DNA of 37,188 bases from Pseudomonadota bacterium. GTDB lineage: Bacteria; Pseudomonadota; Gammaproteobacteria; Xanthomonadales; Rhodanobacteraceae. Shown piece after piece: positions 9,163 to 17,720 of the stretch. Position numbers and translations under genes: made by a program. The stretch is taken from positions 1 through 37,188 of the forward strand of contig JAJYSM010000029.1 of NCBI GenBank assembly GCA_021793575.1. The letters run 5' to 3'. Position 1 is the stretch's first letter. Each line of letters begins with the position of its first letter. The notes beneath the pieces were generated by a model. That model ran no database searches and had not been told where the DNA came from. It worked only from the letters and a program-made list of their open reading frames with translations.

Positions 9163-10035
9163 ATGAGCGTTTTGGTCAACAAGAACACCAAGGTGATCGT
9201 GCAGGGCTTCACCGGCCAGCAGGGCACCTTCCACGCCGAGCAGGCGCTCGACTACGGCACCAAGGTGGTCGGCGGCGTCACGCCGGGCAAGGGCGGCAGC
9301 CAGCACATCGGCCTGCCGGTCTTCAATTCGGTCGATGAGGCGGTGCTGGAAACCGGCGCCGACGCGTCGGTGATCTTCGTGCCGCCGCCGTTCGCGGCCG
9401 ACTCCATCCTGGAGGCGATCGACGCCGGCATCCGCGTGATCGTGGCGATCACCGAGGGCATTCCGGTGCTGGACATGCTGCGCGTGAAGAACGTGCTGCA
9501 GCAGCATCCGGAGATCGTGCTGATCGGGCCGAACTGCCCCGGCATCATCACCCCGGGCGAATGCAAGATCGGCATCATGCCGGGCCATATCCACATGCCG
9601 GGCAAGGTCGGCATCGTCTCGCGCTCCGGCACGCTGACTTATGAAGCGGTGTTCCAGACCACCAACGAAGGCCTCGGCCAGTCCACCTGCATCGGCATCG
9701 GTGGCGACCCGATCAACGGGCTCAGCTTCATCGACTGCCTCAAGCTGTTCCAGGACGATCCGCAGACGGAGGGCATCATCATGGTCGGCGAAATCGGCGG
9801 CAGCGCCGAGGAGGATGCCGCCGAGTTCATCGGCGAGTACGTGACCAAGCCGGTGGTGTCGTTCATCGCCGGCGCCTCGGCTCCGGCGGGCAAGCGCATG
9901 GGCCACGCCGGCGCGATCATCTCCGGCGGCAAGGGCACCGCCGCGGCGAAATTCGCCGCGCTGGAGAAGGCCGGCGTCACCACGGTGAAGTCGCCTGCGG
10001 ATCTTGGCAAGACGCTCGCGCGCCTGATGAAGTAA
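9163..10035 (+). CDS. sucD: Succinate-CoA ligase (ADP-forming), alpha subunit
   Basis: SucD carries the phosphohistidine of succinyl-CoA synthetase and binds CoA. The protein has 290 residues, equal to the usual length. It begins [20 protein letters not shown] with the CoA-binding Rossmann fold ([14 protein letters not shown]). It continues with [20 protein letters not shown] and [11 protein letters not shown], and has the active-site His in [16 protein letters not shown] (near residue 247). It is the second gene of the sucC-sucD operon, but a REP hairpin separates the two, so the stoichiometry of the two subunits may depend on read-through past it. A strong terminator follows 19 bp after the stop. 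Confidence 0.97.
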   Translation: MSVLVNKNTKVIVQGFTGQQGTFHAEQALDYGTKVVGGVTPGKGGSQHIGLPVFNSVDEAVLETGADASVIFVPPPFAADSILEAIDAGIRVIVAITEGIPVLDMLRVKNVLQQHPEIVLIGPNCPGIITPGECKIGIMPGHIHMPGKVGIVSRSGTLTYEAVFQTTNEGLGQSTCIGIGGDPINGLSFIDCLKLFQDDPQTEGIIMVGEIGGSAEEDAAEFIGEYVTKPVVSFIAGASAPAGKRMGHAGAIISGGKGTAAAKFAALEKAGVTTVKSPADLGKTLARLMK

Positions 10036-10053
10036 GTCAGCCGCCGCGCGCTA

Positions 10054-10093
10054 AAATGATGAAGGCCGCGACCCGTCGCGGCCTTCATCATTT
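10054..10093. terminator. Perfect 18-bp hairpin terminator after sucD
   Basis: The arms 10054-10071 and 10076-10093 are perfect complements around a CCCG loop. The 5' arm begins with A-rich bases and the 3' arm ends in CATCATTT, so it could act in both directions although the T tract is short. It ends 15 bp before the nadE start codon, with a GGAG ribosome site between. The TAAAAT at 10052-10057 on its 5' side might also serve as a -10 for nadE. Confidence 0.75.
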
Positions 10094-10108
10094 GCGGAGC
10101 AGGATGTC

Positions 10109-11860
10109 ATGGCAATGCTGCGTCTGGCGCTGGCCCAGTTCGATTTTCCGGTCGGCGCGGTGGCGGCGAATGCCGCGAAGGTGGCCGCGCTGATCGCGCG
10201 CGCGCGCGCCGGCGGAGCCCGGCTGGTGGCCTTTCCGGAGCTGACACTGAGCGGCTATCCGCCGGAGGATCTGCTGCTGCGCCCCAGCTTCCTGGCAGCC
10301 TGCGAGCACGAGCTGGCGACGCTGGCATCCACGGTTGACGGCATCGCCGCGCTGGTCGGCCATCCGCACAGCGAGGGCGAGGTGTACAACGCCGCCAGCC
10401 TGCTGCGCGACGGCCGCATCGAGGTCACCGCACACAAGCAGGCGCTGCCCAACTACGGCGTGTTCGACGACAAGCGCTATTTCCGGCCGGGGCACGCCAG
10501 CGTGACCGCCGTCGTCGCGGATGTTTGCGTGGGCCTGCTGATCTGCGAGGACGTATGGCGGCCCGAACCGGCCGCGCAGGCCGCCGCAGCCGGCGCGCAA
10601 CTGCTGCTGGTGATCAATGCCTCGCCCTGGGACGACGCCAAGCAGGCCGAGCGCGAGGCCGTGTTGCTGGCGCGGGCGCGCGAAACCGGTTGCGCGATCG
10701 CCTATCTCAACCTGGTCGGCGGCCAGGACGAGGTGGTGTATGACGGCGCCGCGCTGCTGGTCAATGGCGACGGCGCGATCGCCGCGCGCGCGCCGGCGTT
10801 CGTCGATGCGTTGCTGTGGGCCGAGTTCGATCCAGCCACGCGCCGCTTCGACGCGCAGGACTGGCCCGTCGCCACCGATACCACACCCACGGCTACCCTC
10901 TATGCCGCGCTGGTGCGCGGCATCCGCGACTACATCCACAAGAACGGTTTCCCCGGTGTGTTGCTGGGGCTGTCCGGCGGCATCGACTCGGCGCTGACGC
11001 TGGCGCTGGCAGTGGATGCGCTGGGCGCCGACCGGGTCACCGCGGTGATGATGCCCACGCGCTACACCTCGCAGCTGTCGCTGGACGGTGCGCGCGAGCA
11101 GGCCGAAAAGCTAGGCGTGGATTATCACGTGATCGACATCGAGGCCACGTACCAATCGTTCGTGTCCGCCCTGAGTCCCGCATTCGCCGGCAAGGGCGCC
11201 GACACCACCGAGGAAAACCTGCAGTCGCGCACCCGCGGCGTGATGCTGATGGCGCTGTCCAACAAGCACGGCCGGCTGCTGCTGGCCACCGGCAACAAGA
11301 GCGAGATGGCGGTCGGCTACGCCACCCTGTACGGCGACATGTGCGGCGCCTATGCGCCGCTGAAGGATGTCTACAAGACGGTGGTGTACCGGTTGGCACG
11401 GTGGCGTAATGAGGCGGGGAACGGGGAACGGGGAACGGGGAATGGGCAAGTTGCCGGTGAATCCGGGCCGATCGCTTCGAGTGGTCGTCAGGAGCACGCG
11501 GTTCACGATCAGTTCGCCCCCCCCGTTCCCCGTTCCCCGTTCCCCGTTCCCGGCTCCTGGATCATTCCACCCGCCGTGATCGAGCGGCCGCCCTCGGCCG
11601 AATTGCGCGACAACCAGACCGATCAGGATTCGCTGCCCGCCTACGACGAGCTGGATGCGATCCTCGAACGCTTCATCGAGGCCGAGCAGTCGCAGGCGGA
11701 AATCACCGCGCAGGGCTTCAGCGCGGACACCGTGCGCAAGGTGGTGCGGCTGGTGCTGCTGAACGAGTTCAAGCGGCGGCAGTCGGCGCCCGGACCTCGC
11801 GTGACCACCCGCGCCTTTGGCCGCGAGCGCCGCTACCCGATCACCTCCGGGTGGCGCTGA
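10109..11860 (+). CDS. nadE: Glutamine-dependent NAD+ synthetase with an in-frame repeat insertion
   Basis: NadE makes NAD+ from deamido-NAD, ATP and glutamine, the last step of NAD synthesis. The N-terminal nitrilase-type glutaminase has Glu in FPELTLSGYPPEDLL, Lys in HKQALPNYGVFDDKRYF and Cys in GLLICEDVW (near residue 146). The synthetase domain has the ATP pyrophosphatase loop LGLSGGIDSALTLALA (near residue 288) and TGNKSEMAVGYATLYGD. Near residues 436-483, between VYRLARWRN and the conserved IIPPAVIERPPSAELRDNQ, the frame passes through a palindromic heptad repeat (11413-11557). It adds a Gly/Asn/Arg then Pro-rich stretch of about 48 residues (GNGERGTGNG ... PVPRSPFPVPG). The total is 583 residues against about 540 usual. 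The frame is kept and both flanks are intact, so the enzyme may still work with a surface loop, or may be impaired. Confidence 0.93.
   Translation: MAMLRLALAQFDFPVGAVAANAAKVAALIARARAGGARLVAFPELTLSGYPPEDLLLRPSFLAACEHELATLASTVDGIAALVGHPHSEGEVYNAASLLRDGRIEVTAHKQALPNYGVFDDKRYFRPGHASVTAVVADVCVGLLICEDVWRPEPAAQAAAAGAQLLLVINASPWDDAKQAEREAVLLARARETGCAIAYLNLVGGQDEVVYDGAALLVNGDGAIAARAPAFVDALLWAEFDPATRRFDAQDWPVATDTTPTATLYAALVRGIRDYIHKNGFPGVLLGLSGGIDSALTLALAVDALGADRVTAVMMPTRYTSQLSLDGAREQAEKLGVDYHVIDIEATYQSFVSALSPAFAGKGADTTEENLQSRTRGVMLMALSNKHGRLLLATGNKSEMAVGYATLYGDMCGAYAPLKDVYKTVVYRLARWRNEAGNGERGTGNGQVAGESGPIASSGRQEHAVHDQFAPPVPRSPFPVPGSWIIPPAVIERPPSAELRDNQTDQDSLPAYDELDAILERFIEAEQSQAEITAQGFSADTVRKVVRLVLLNEFKRRQSAPGPRVTTRAFGRERRYPITSGWR
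11413..11557. repeat. Heptad-repeat palindromic element inside nadE (copy A)
   Basis: The left arm (11415-11446) is a tandem run of GGGGAAC heptads ending GGGGAATGGG. The right arm (11517-11551) is the complementary run of CCCCGTT units. About 70 bases of non-repetitive sequence separate them. The arms can pair over roughly 30 bases. Two further elements of the same build occur at 14041-14129 and 27727-27867, so this is a dispersed family. It lies within the nadE reading frame and keeps it open. Confidence 0.9.
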
Positions 11861-11889
11861 TGCCGACCCGGGAATGGCAATCAGCGGGA

Positions 11890-11964
11890 CTGTGGGAGCT
11901 ATCGCCCGCCTTCGGCGGCGCGCTGTCGCGCAACAAACAGGAGCCGGGGGCGATTCGCCCACAG
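11890..11964. repeat. Divergent REP-like element downstream of nadE
   Basis: Arms CTGTGGG (11890-11896) and CCCACAG (11958-11964) are perfect complements, and an internal hairpin CCGCCTTCGGCGG lies near the left arm. The TGTGGGAG head is shared with the REP units at 9059 and 11986, but the inner sequence differs. With the next element it forms a REP cluster in the nadE/bamD convergent gap. Confidence 0.55.
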
Positions 11965-11987
11965 TAGGGCGGTGCCCGCCCCAATGT

Positions 11988-12063
11988 GGGAGCGACTTCA
12001 GTCGCGATGCTGTTGCTTTTCGACATACACCGAAGCTGGAGCATCGCGACTGAAGTCGCTCCC
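11988..12063. repeat. REP-like inverted repeat, second copy of the sucCD family
   Basis: Arms 11988-12011 and 12040-12063 are perfect 24-base complements around a 28-base loop. Compared with the sucC/sucD copy, each arm differs at two places, and these changes preserve pairing inside the small arm hairpin (GCGACTTCAGTCGC here, GCGGCTTCAGCCGC there). The loops are unrelated. It lies between the convergent ends of nadE and bamD. Confidence 0.88.
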
Positions 12064-12081
12064 ATCATGGAGGTGGCCCAC

Positions 12082-12112
12082 AAAAAAAACCGGCGATCAC
12101 TCGCCGGCTTTT
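12082..12112. terminator. Bidirectional hairpin terminator between nadE and bamD
   Basis: A 7-bp GC stem (12090-12096 with 12101-12107, loop TCAC) is flanked by eight A on the left and CTTTT on the right. Read on the minus strand, the stem is followed by eight T, a classical terminator for bamD 23 bp after its stop. On the plus strand the short T run could stop transcripts from nadE. Confidence 0.8.
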
Positions 12113-12134
12113 CGCTTTCAGCCCTCCTGGTCGA

Positions 12135-12989
12135 TCAGTGATGACCGGAGAACGGGATCATCTTGCGCAGCGTCGACGGCGCGCGCGGCCATTTCGGGTC
12201 GGTCAGGTACGGATGGTTGGGGTAGTTCAGTGCCAGCACCTGGCGGGTCTGGGCGGCCAGCTCCTTGTGATCCAGCGCCAGATAGCTGCGGGTGAGGATG
12301 GCCAGCGCATCGCCGGTCTGCGGCGCCTGCTGGTAATGCTCGATCACGTACTGCGCACGGTCGGCCGCCGCCACGTAGGCCTGGTTGTGCAGATAGAACT
12401 CGGCCACGTTGATTTCGTACTGCGCCAGGATATTGCGCAGATAGATCATGCGCTGGCGAGCATCGGCGGTGTACGCGCTGTCGGGGAAGCGTCGTGACAG
12501 CTCGGAGAAGTCGTCGAAGGCCTGCAGGTTGTAGCCCTGGTCGCGCCGCGCCTGCTCGCCGTCGCGCTTGATGTAACGCTCGAGCATGCCGCTGGTGCGA
12601 TCGAAATTGATCAGGCCACGCAGGTAGTAGGCATAATCCACGTGCTTGTTGGCCGGATACGTCTTGATGAAGCGGTTCACCGTGGAGAGCGCATCATCCG
12701 GCTGATTGTCCTTGTACTGCGAATAGGCCATGTCGAGCTGGGCCTGCTCGTTGTACGGGCCGGACGGGAAACGTGCGATCAGGCGCTGATACGAGCGCGT
12801 GGCGGCCGCATAGTCGCTGTTCTCCAGCGAGGCGTGCGCCTTGGCGTACAGCGCATCCACCGGCAAATTGTCGTCGGTCGAGCGCTTGGAGCCGAACATC
12901 GAGCAGGCGCTCATCGACACGAGCAGCGCCAGCACGGCAAGCACTTTCATGACGGACAATGGGAACATCGACAGCTTCATTAAACGCAT
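12135..12989 (-). CDS. bamD: Outer-membrane assembly lipoprotein BamD
   Basis: BamD is the essential lipoprotein of the BAM complex that folds beta-barrel proteins into the outer membrane. The 284-residue protein has a lipoprotein signal (VLAVLALLVSMSAC, lipid Cys near residue 29). Tetratricopeptide-like repeats follow (YAKAHASLENSDYAAATRSY; YNEQAQLDMAYSQYKDNQPDDA; YAYYLRGLINFDRTSG), ending in the C-terminal helices. The ATG at 12989 or the in-frame ATG at 12980 gives a full signal peptide; ATG 12950 would be too short. It is divergent from rluD with a 71-bp gap, the arrangement conserved in gammaproteobacteria. Confidence 0.95.
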   Translation of the reverse strand: MRLMKLSMFPLSVMKVLAVLALLVSMSACSMFGSKRSTDDNLPVDALYAKAHASLENSDYAAATRSYQRLIARFPSGPYNEQAQLDMAYSQYKDNQPDDALSTVNRFIKTYPANKHVDYAYYLRGLINFDRTSGMLERYIKRDGEQARRDQGYNLQAFDDFSELSRRFPDSAYTADARQRMIYLRNILAQYEINVAEFYLHNQAYVAAADRAQYVIEHYQQAPQTGDALAILTRSYLALDHKELAAQTRQVLALNYPNHPYLTDPKWPRAPSTLRKMIPFSGHH

Positions 12990-13060
12990 GGGCAGGGAAT
13001 TCAGATGTTTGATCGAAAAGGCATGATAGCCGAAACCGGCTGCAGCCCGCGGAGCCCGGC

Positions 13061-14035
13061 ATGACCCTGATCCGGCATGAGGTATGGGTGCCGCTGCACG
13101 CAGCAGGGCGCAGATTTGACCAGGCGCTGGCCGAGATGTTCCCGGATTATTCGCGCTCGCGGCTCAGCGGCTGGATCAAGTCCGGCGCGGTGACGCTGGA
13201 CGGCGCCACCGCCACGCCGCGCCAGCTGTTGCGCGGCGGCGAGCAGGTGCGGCTGCAGGTCGAGCTGGTCGCGGAGGTGACCAGCGCGCCGGAGGCGATC
13301 GCGCTGGACATCGTGCATGAGGACGAGCATCTGCTGGTGCTGGACAAGCCGGCCGGGCTGGTGGTGCATCCGGGCGCGGGCAACCCGGCGGGTACGTTGC
13401 TGAACGCCCTGCTGCACCACGATCCGCAACTGGCCCAGCTGCCGCGCGCGGGCATCGTGCACCGGCTGGACAAGGACACCTCCGGCCTGATGGTGGTGGC
13501 CCGCTCGGTGCCCGCCGTCACCGCGCTGGTGGACATGCTGTCGCGGCACGAGGTGGAGCGGCACTACGAGGCGGTGGTGCTGGGTACGCTGGTCTCCGGC
13601 GGCACGGTGGATGCGCCGATCGGCCGACACATGGGCGATCGCCTGCGCCAGGCCGTGCGCGACGAGGAGGATGGCAAGCACGCGGTGACCCATTACCGGC
13701 TGCGCGAGCGGTTTCGCGCGCACAGCCTGGTGCAGTGCCAGCTGGAAACCGGCCGCACCCATCAGATTCGCGTGCACATGGCGCACATCAACCATCCGCT
13801 GCTCGGCGACCCGCTGTATGGCGGCGGCCTGAAATTGCCCAAGGGCGCCACGCCGGAGCTGATCGCGGTGATGCGCAGCTTCCGCCGGCAGGCGCTGCAC
13901 GCGGAGAAACTGTCGTTCATGCACCCGGTCAGCGGCGAGCCGCTCTCGTTCAGCGCCGAGCGACCGGCCGACCAGCAGGCGCTGATCGAGGCGCTGCGCG
14001 CGGACCTGCTTCAACACGGCGCCAACGATTACTGA
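13061..14035 (+). CDS. rluD: 23S rRNA pseudouridine synthase RluD
   Basis: RluD makes pseudouridines at positions 1911, 1915 and 1917 (E. coli numbering) in helix 69 of 23S rRNA. The 324-residue protein has an N-terminal S4 RNA-binding domain ([25 protein letters not shown]). The RluA-type catalytic domain contains [15 protein letters not shown] (catalytic Asp near residue 136), [16 protein letters not shown] and [11 protein letters not shown]. It is divergent from bamD and upstream of pgeF and clpB, the conserved bamD/rluD-yfiH-clpB order that supports RluD over RluC or RluA. A palindromic heptad repeat starts 6 bp after the stop. Confidence 0.95.
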   Translation: MTLIRHEVWVPLHAAGRRFDQALAEMFPDYSRSRLSGWIKSGAVTLDGATATPRQLLRGGEQVRLQVELVAEVTSAPEAIALDIVHEDEHLLVLDKPAGLVVHPGAGNPAGTLLNALLHHDPQLAQLPRAGIVHRLDKDTSGLMVVARSVPAVTALVDMLSRHEVERHYEAVVLGTLVSGGTVDAPIGRHMGDRLRQAVRDEEDGKHAVTHYRLRERFRAHSLVQCQLETGRTHQIRVHMAHINHPLLGDPLYGGGLKLPKGATPELIAVMRSFRRQALHAEKLSFMHPVSGEPLSFSAERPADQQALIEALRADLLQHGANDY

Positions 14036-14040
14036 AGGCA

Positions 14041-14129
14041 GAACGGGGAACGGGGAACGGGGTATGCGATGCTTCCTCCGTTCGCCGCCACATTGCCTCG
14101 AGTGGTTCCCCGTTCCCCGTTCCCCGTTT
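14041..14129. repeat. Heptad-repeat palindromic element between rluD and pgeF (copy B)
   Basis: The left arm 14041-14062 is three GGGGAAC-type heptads and the right arm 14105-14129 is the complementary GTTCCCC run; the loop is about 42 bases. It fills almost the whole rluD-pgeF gap and ends 18 bp before the pgeF ATG. The bases TCGAGTGGT next to the right arm also occur inside copy A, which hints at a shared ancestor beyond the arms. Confidence 0.88.
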
Positions 14130-14146
14130 CATCCCTGCTCTCGCCC

Positions 14147-14890
14147 ATGACCGATCCCTGGATTCTTCCCGACTGGCCGGCGCCTGCGCCGGTGCGCGCT
14201 GCGGTCACCACCCGCCTCGGCCCGGGCGTCTCGCTGCCGCCGTTCGAGCGCTTCAACCTTGGCCTGCGCAGCGGCGACGCCGCGGATGCGGTGCATGCCA
14301 ACCGCAGCGCGCTGCAGCAGGCGCTGGGTTTGCCGGCGGCGCCGCGCTGGCTGCAGCAGGTGCATGGCCACACGGTGGCCGAGCTGGGGCCACTGCCTGC
14401 CACGGCCGAGCCGCAGGCGGATGCGGCGGTGTCGCATCTGTCCGGCACGGTGCTGGCGATTCTCAGCGCCGATTGCCTGCCGGTGCTGTTCTGCGCCGCC
14501 GACGGCAGCGAGATCGGTGCCGCCCACGCGGGCTGGCGCGGGCTCGCCGGCGGCGTGCTGGAAGCCACCCTGACCCAGCTGCGCGCGCCGTGCGAACAGC
14601 TGCTGGCATGGCTGGGACCGTGCATCGGTGCGGCCTCCTACGAGGTGGGCGAGGAAGTGCGGGCGGCGTTCGTCGACCGCGACGCGGGCGCGGCCGCCGG
14701 CTTCGTGCCGACCCGCCCTGGCCATTGGCGCTGCGACCTCGCCGTGCTGGCACGGCTTCGGCTGAGCGCTGCCGGCGTGCGGCGCATCCATGGCGGCGGG
14801 TTCGACACGTTTACCGATGCGCGGCTGTATTCCTACCGCCGCGAGGGCGCCCGCAGCGGCCGCTTCGCCAGCCTGATCTGGCTGGGCTAG
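14147..14890 (+). CDS. pgeF: Peptidoglycan editing factor PgeF (YfiH/DUF152, laccase-like fold)
   Basis: This is the multicopper-oxidase-like YfiH family. In E. coli, PgeF keeps L-Ser out of the peptidoglycan stem peptide; related proteins act on purine nucleosides. The 247-residue chain starts [13 protein letters not shown]. It shows the family zinc/copper motifs: [17 protein letters not shown] (His), SADCLPVLF (Cys), [11 protein letters not shown] (His), [15 protein letters not shown] and GGGFDTFTD. The frame is open upstream to ATG 14069, inside the heptad repeat. I chose ATG 14147 because homology begins there, although no ribosome site precedes it; see findings. It lies between rluD and clpB as in many gammaproteobacteria. 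Confidence 0.92.
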   Translation: MTDPWILPDWPAPAPVRAAVTTRLGPGVSLPPFERFNLGLRSGDAADAVHANRSALQQALGLPAAPRWLQQVHGHTVAELGPLPATAEPQADAAVSHLSGTVLAILSADCLPVLFCAADGSEIGAAHAGWRGLAGGVLEATLTQLRAPCEQLLAWLGPCIGAASYEVGEEVRAAFVDRDAGAAAGFVPTRPGHWRCDLAVLARLRLSAAGVRRIHGGGFDTFTDARLYSYRREGARSGRFASLIWLG

Positions 14891-14952
14891 CGCAGCAGCG
14901 GGGCAGCCGGAGCGAGAGCGGCATCGCGGCAGTACGCCGCGCCCGGCGATCG

Positions 14953-14980
14953 CTTGAATACCCCCGGCCCGTCCGCATCT
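14953..14980 (+). promoter_or_regulatory. Sigma-32 heat-shock promoter of clpB
   Basis: CTTGAA (14953-14958) is followed after 14 bases by CCGCATCT (14973-14980). The sigma-32 consensus is CTTGAAA, 11-16 bases, CCCCATNT. The match is 6 of 6 and, counting only fixed bases, 6 of 7. The start of transcription would fall about 65 bases before the clpB ATG. The site sits in the gap after pgeF, giving clpB its own heat-shock control. Confidence 0.75.
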
Positions 14981-15052
14981 TTCGCTGCAGTGGCGGCCGC
15001 TGCGGTGGCGGCGATCGCGCCCATTCCTTTCACTCTTTGCGGGGAATCTCTC

Positions 15053-17650
15053 ATGCGCATGGACAAACTCACCTCGCGTTTCCAGCAGGCGCTGGCGGAC
15101 GCGCAGTCGCTGGCCGTGGGCCGCGACCACAACATGCTCGAACCGGCGCACGTGATGGCGGCGCTGCTCGGCCAGCAGGGCGGTTCCACCGCGCCGATGT
15201 TGACCCAGGCGCAGGTCAACGTGCCGGCGCTGCAGCAGCGCGTCAACGCGATCCTGGAGCGGCTGCCACGGGTCAGCGGGCAGGAGGGCAATGTCAACGT
15301 GGGCAACGACCTGACCCGGCTGCTCAACCTCACCGACAAGCTGGCGCAGCAGCGCGGCGACCAGTTCATCGCCAGCGAGCTGTTCGTGCTGGCGGCGCTG
15401 GACGACAAGGGCGAGCTGGGCGCGGCGCTGAAGGCGGCCGGCGCGACAAAAATCCATATCGAGGCGGCAATCGACAAGCTGCGCGGCGGCGAGAAGGTGC
15501 AGAGCGAGAACGCCGAGGAGCAGCGCCAGGCGCTGGAGAAATACTGCATCGATCTGACCGAGCGCGCCGAGCAAGGCAAGCTTGATCCGGTCATCGGCCG
15601 CGACGAGGAGATCCGTCGCACGATCCAGGTGCTGCAGCGGCGCACCAAGAACAATCCGGTGCTGATCGGCGAGCCTGGCGTGGGCAAGACCGCGATCGTC
15701 GAAGGGCTGGCCCAGCGCATCATCAAGGGCGAGGTGCCCGAAGGTCTGCGCGATCGCCGCGTGCTGTCGCTGGACATGGGCGCGCTGATTGCCGGCGCCA
15801 AGTTCCGCGGTGAGTTCGAGGAGCGGCTGAAGGCGGTGCTCAGCGACCTGTCCAGGCAGGAGGGCCGGGTGATCCTGTTCATCGACGAGCTGCACACGAT
15901 GGTCGGCGCGGGCAAGGCCGACGGTGCGATGGATGCCGGCAACATGCTCAAGCCGGCGCTGGCGCGCGGCGAGCTGCACTGCATCGGCGCCACCACGCTG
16001 GACGAGTACCGCAAGTACATCGAGAAGGACGCTGCGCTGGAACGGCGCTTCCAGAAAATCTTCGTCGGCGAGCCCAGTGTCGAGGACACCATCGCGATCC
16101 TGCGCGGCCTGAAGGAACGCTACGCCGTGCATCACGGCGTGGAGATCACCGACCCGGCGATCGTCGCCGCGGCCACGCTGTCGCACCGCTACATTCCCGA
16201 CCGCCAGCTGCCGGACAAGGCGATCGACCTGATGGACGAGGCCGCCAGCCGCATCCGCATGGAGATCGACTCCAAGCCGGAGGAACTGGATCGCCTCGAG
16301 CGCCGGCTGATCCAGCTGAAGATCCAGCGCGAGATGCTGAAGAAGGAAAAGGACAGCGAATCGAAACAGCGCCTCGCCGATCTGGAAAGCGACATCGAGA
16401 AACTCGAGCGCGAGTTCTCCGACCTGAACGAGATCTGGAAATCCGAGAAGGCGGCGCTGCAGGGAACCACCCGCGTGAAGGAGCAGATCGAGCAGGCACG
16501 GCAGCAGTTCGACGCGGCGCAGCGCCAGCAGGACTACGCCCGCATGAGCGAGATCCAGTACGGCCGGCTGCCGGAGCTGGAGAAGCAGCTCGCCGCGGCG
16601 CAGGCGGCCGAACAGCAGGACTTCAAGCTGCTGCAGGATCGGGTCACCGCCGAGGAGATCGCCGAGGTGGTGGCGCGCTGGACCGGTATCCCGGTCAGCA
16701 AGATGCTCGAAGGCGAGCGCGAGAAGCTGCTGCATATGGAGGACGACCTGCATCGCCGCGTGGTCGGCCAGGACGAGGCCGTTCGCGCCGTTTCCGACGC
16801 GATCCGCCGCGCCCGCGCGGGCCTGTCCGATCCGCACCGACCGAGCGGGTCATTCCTGTTCCTCGGCCCCACCGGCGTGGGCAAGACCGAATTGTGCAAG
16901 GCGCTGGCCGAATTCATGTTCGACACCGCCGACGCGATGGTGCGCATCGACATGAGCGAGTTCATGGAGAAGCACTCGGTGAGCCGGCTGGTCGGCGCGC
17001 CGCCGGGCTACGTCGGCTACGAGGAGGGTGGTTATCTCACCGAAGCGGTGCGCCGCCGGCCCTACAGCGTGATCCTGCTGGACGAGGTGGAAAAGGCGCA
17101 TCCGGACGTGTTCAACATCCTGCTGCAGGTGCTCGACGACGGCCGCCTCACCGATGGACAGGGCCGCACGGTGGACTTCCGCAACACGGTCATCGTGATG
17201 ACCTCCAACCTCGGTTCCAACCTGATCCAGGAAGTGGCGGAGAGCAGCGACGGTCGCGATGACGAAGAGCGGTACACCCAGATGAAGGCTTCCGTGCTTG
17301 GCGTGGTGCAGGCGCACTTCCGGCCCGAGTTCATCAACCGGCTGGACGAGCTGGTGGTGTTCCGGCCGCTGGACAGGACCCAGATCCGCGCGATCGCCCG
17401 GATCCAGCTGGGCTATCTGGAGAAGCGGCTGACCGAGCGACAGCTCAAGCTGGAGATCAGCGACGAGGCACTGGCCTTGCTGGGCAACGCCGGCTTCGAT
17501 CCGGTCTACGGTGCGCGGCCGCTGAAGCGGGCGATCCAGCAGCAGCTGGAGAATCCGCTGGCGCGGGAAATTCTCGAGGGACGTTATGCCGCCGGCAGCA
17601 CGGTTTCGGTCCATGCCCTCCACGGACATCTCGTTTTCGGCACGATCTGA
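15053..17650 (+). CDS. clpB: ATP-dependent disaggregase chaperone ClpB
   Basis: ClpB is the Hsp100 ring chaperone that rescues aggregated proteins with DnaK. The 865-residue protein starts [20 protein letters not shown], aligned with the family start. It has the N-domain, a first AAA+ module (Walker [10 protein letters not shown] near residue 206; [10 protein letters not shown]), the long middle coiled-coil rich in Glu/Lys/Gln (about 400-520), and a second AAA+ module (GPTGVGKTE near residue 605; [27 protein letters not shown]). The C-terminal domain ends after [10 protein letters not shown]. The middle coiled-coil separates it from ClpA and ClpC. Transcription is probably from the sigma-32 site at 14953. 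Confidence 0.97.
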   Translation: MRMDKLTSRFQQALADAQSLAVGRDHNMLEPAHVMAALLGQQGGSTAPMLTQAQVNVPALQQRVNAILERLPRVSGQEGNVNVGNDLTRLLNLTDKLAQQRGDQFIASELFVLAALDDKGELGAALKAAGATKIHIEAAIDKLRGGEKVQSENAEEQRQALEKYCIDLTERAEQGKLDPVIGRDEEIRRTIQVLQRRTKNNPVLIGEPGVGKTAIVEGLAQRIIKGEVPEGLRDRRVLSLDMGALIAGAKFRGEFEERLKAVLSDLSRQEGRVILFIDELHTMVGAGKADGAMDAGNMLKPALARGELHCIGATTLDEYRKYIEKDAALERRFQKIFVGEPSVEDTIAILRGLKERYAVHHGVEITDPAIVAAATLSHRYIPDRQLPDKAIDLMDEAASRIRMEIDSKPEELDRLERRLIQLKIQREMLKKEKDSESKQRLADLESDIEKLEREFSDLNEIWKSEKAALQGTTRVKEQIEQARQQFDAAQRQQDYARMSEIQYGRLPELEKQLAAAQAAEQQDFKLLQDRVTAEEIAEVVARWTGIPVSKMLEGEREKLLHMEDDLHRRVVGQDEAVRAVSDAIRRARAGLSDPHRPSGSFLFLGPTGVGKTELCKALAEFMFDTADAMVRIDMSEFMEKHSVSRLVGAPPGYVGYEEGGYLTEAVRRRPYSVILLDEVEKAHPDVFNILLQVLDDGRLTDGQGRTVDFRNTVIVMTSNLGSNLIQEVAESSDGRDDEERYTQMKASVLGVVQAHFRPEFINRLDELVVFRPLDRTQIRAIARIQLGYLEKRLTERQLKLEISDEALALLGNAGFDPVYGARPLKRAIQQQLENPLAREILEGRYAAGSTVSVHALHGHLVFGTI

Positions 17651-17659
17651 GCCAGATGG

Positions 17660-17703
17660 AACGGGGCACCCCGGCCAAAGCCAGGGCGCCCCGTTGGGTT
17701 TGC
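17660..17703. terminator. Hairpin terminator between clpB and the TonB receptor gene
   Basis: AACGGGGC (17660-17667) pairs with GCCCCGTT (17688-17695) around a GC-rich loop; GGGTTT follows on the plus strand. It lies 10 bp after the clpB stop and about 18 bp from the convergent receptor stop. The T tract is weak. Confidence 0.55.
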
Positions 17704-17720
17704 AGCGGATGTGAGGCAGA

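Noticed and set aside
7612..9906. The minus-strand open frame of 1312 codons running from pilS back over sucCD
   Set aside because: Its C-terminal 547 residues are PilS, but the upstream part is a His/Asp/Ala-rich shadow of sucC and sucD without family features. It is open because of high GC content.
14129..16837. A 902-codon minus-strand frame opposite pgeF and clpB
   Set aside because: Composition (Arg/Gln/His/Leu rich, no domain) is that of a codon-position shadow; the plus strand has clear ClpB and PgeF.
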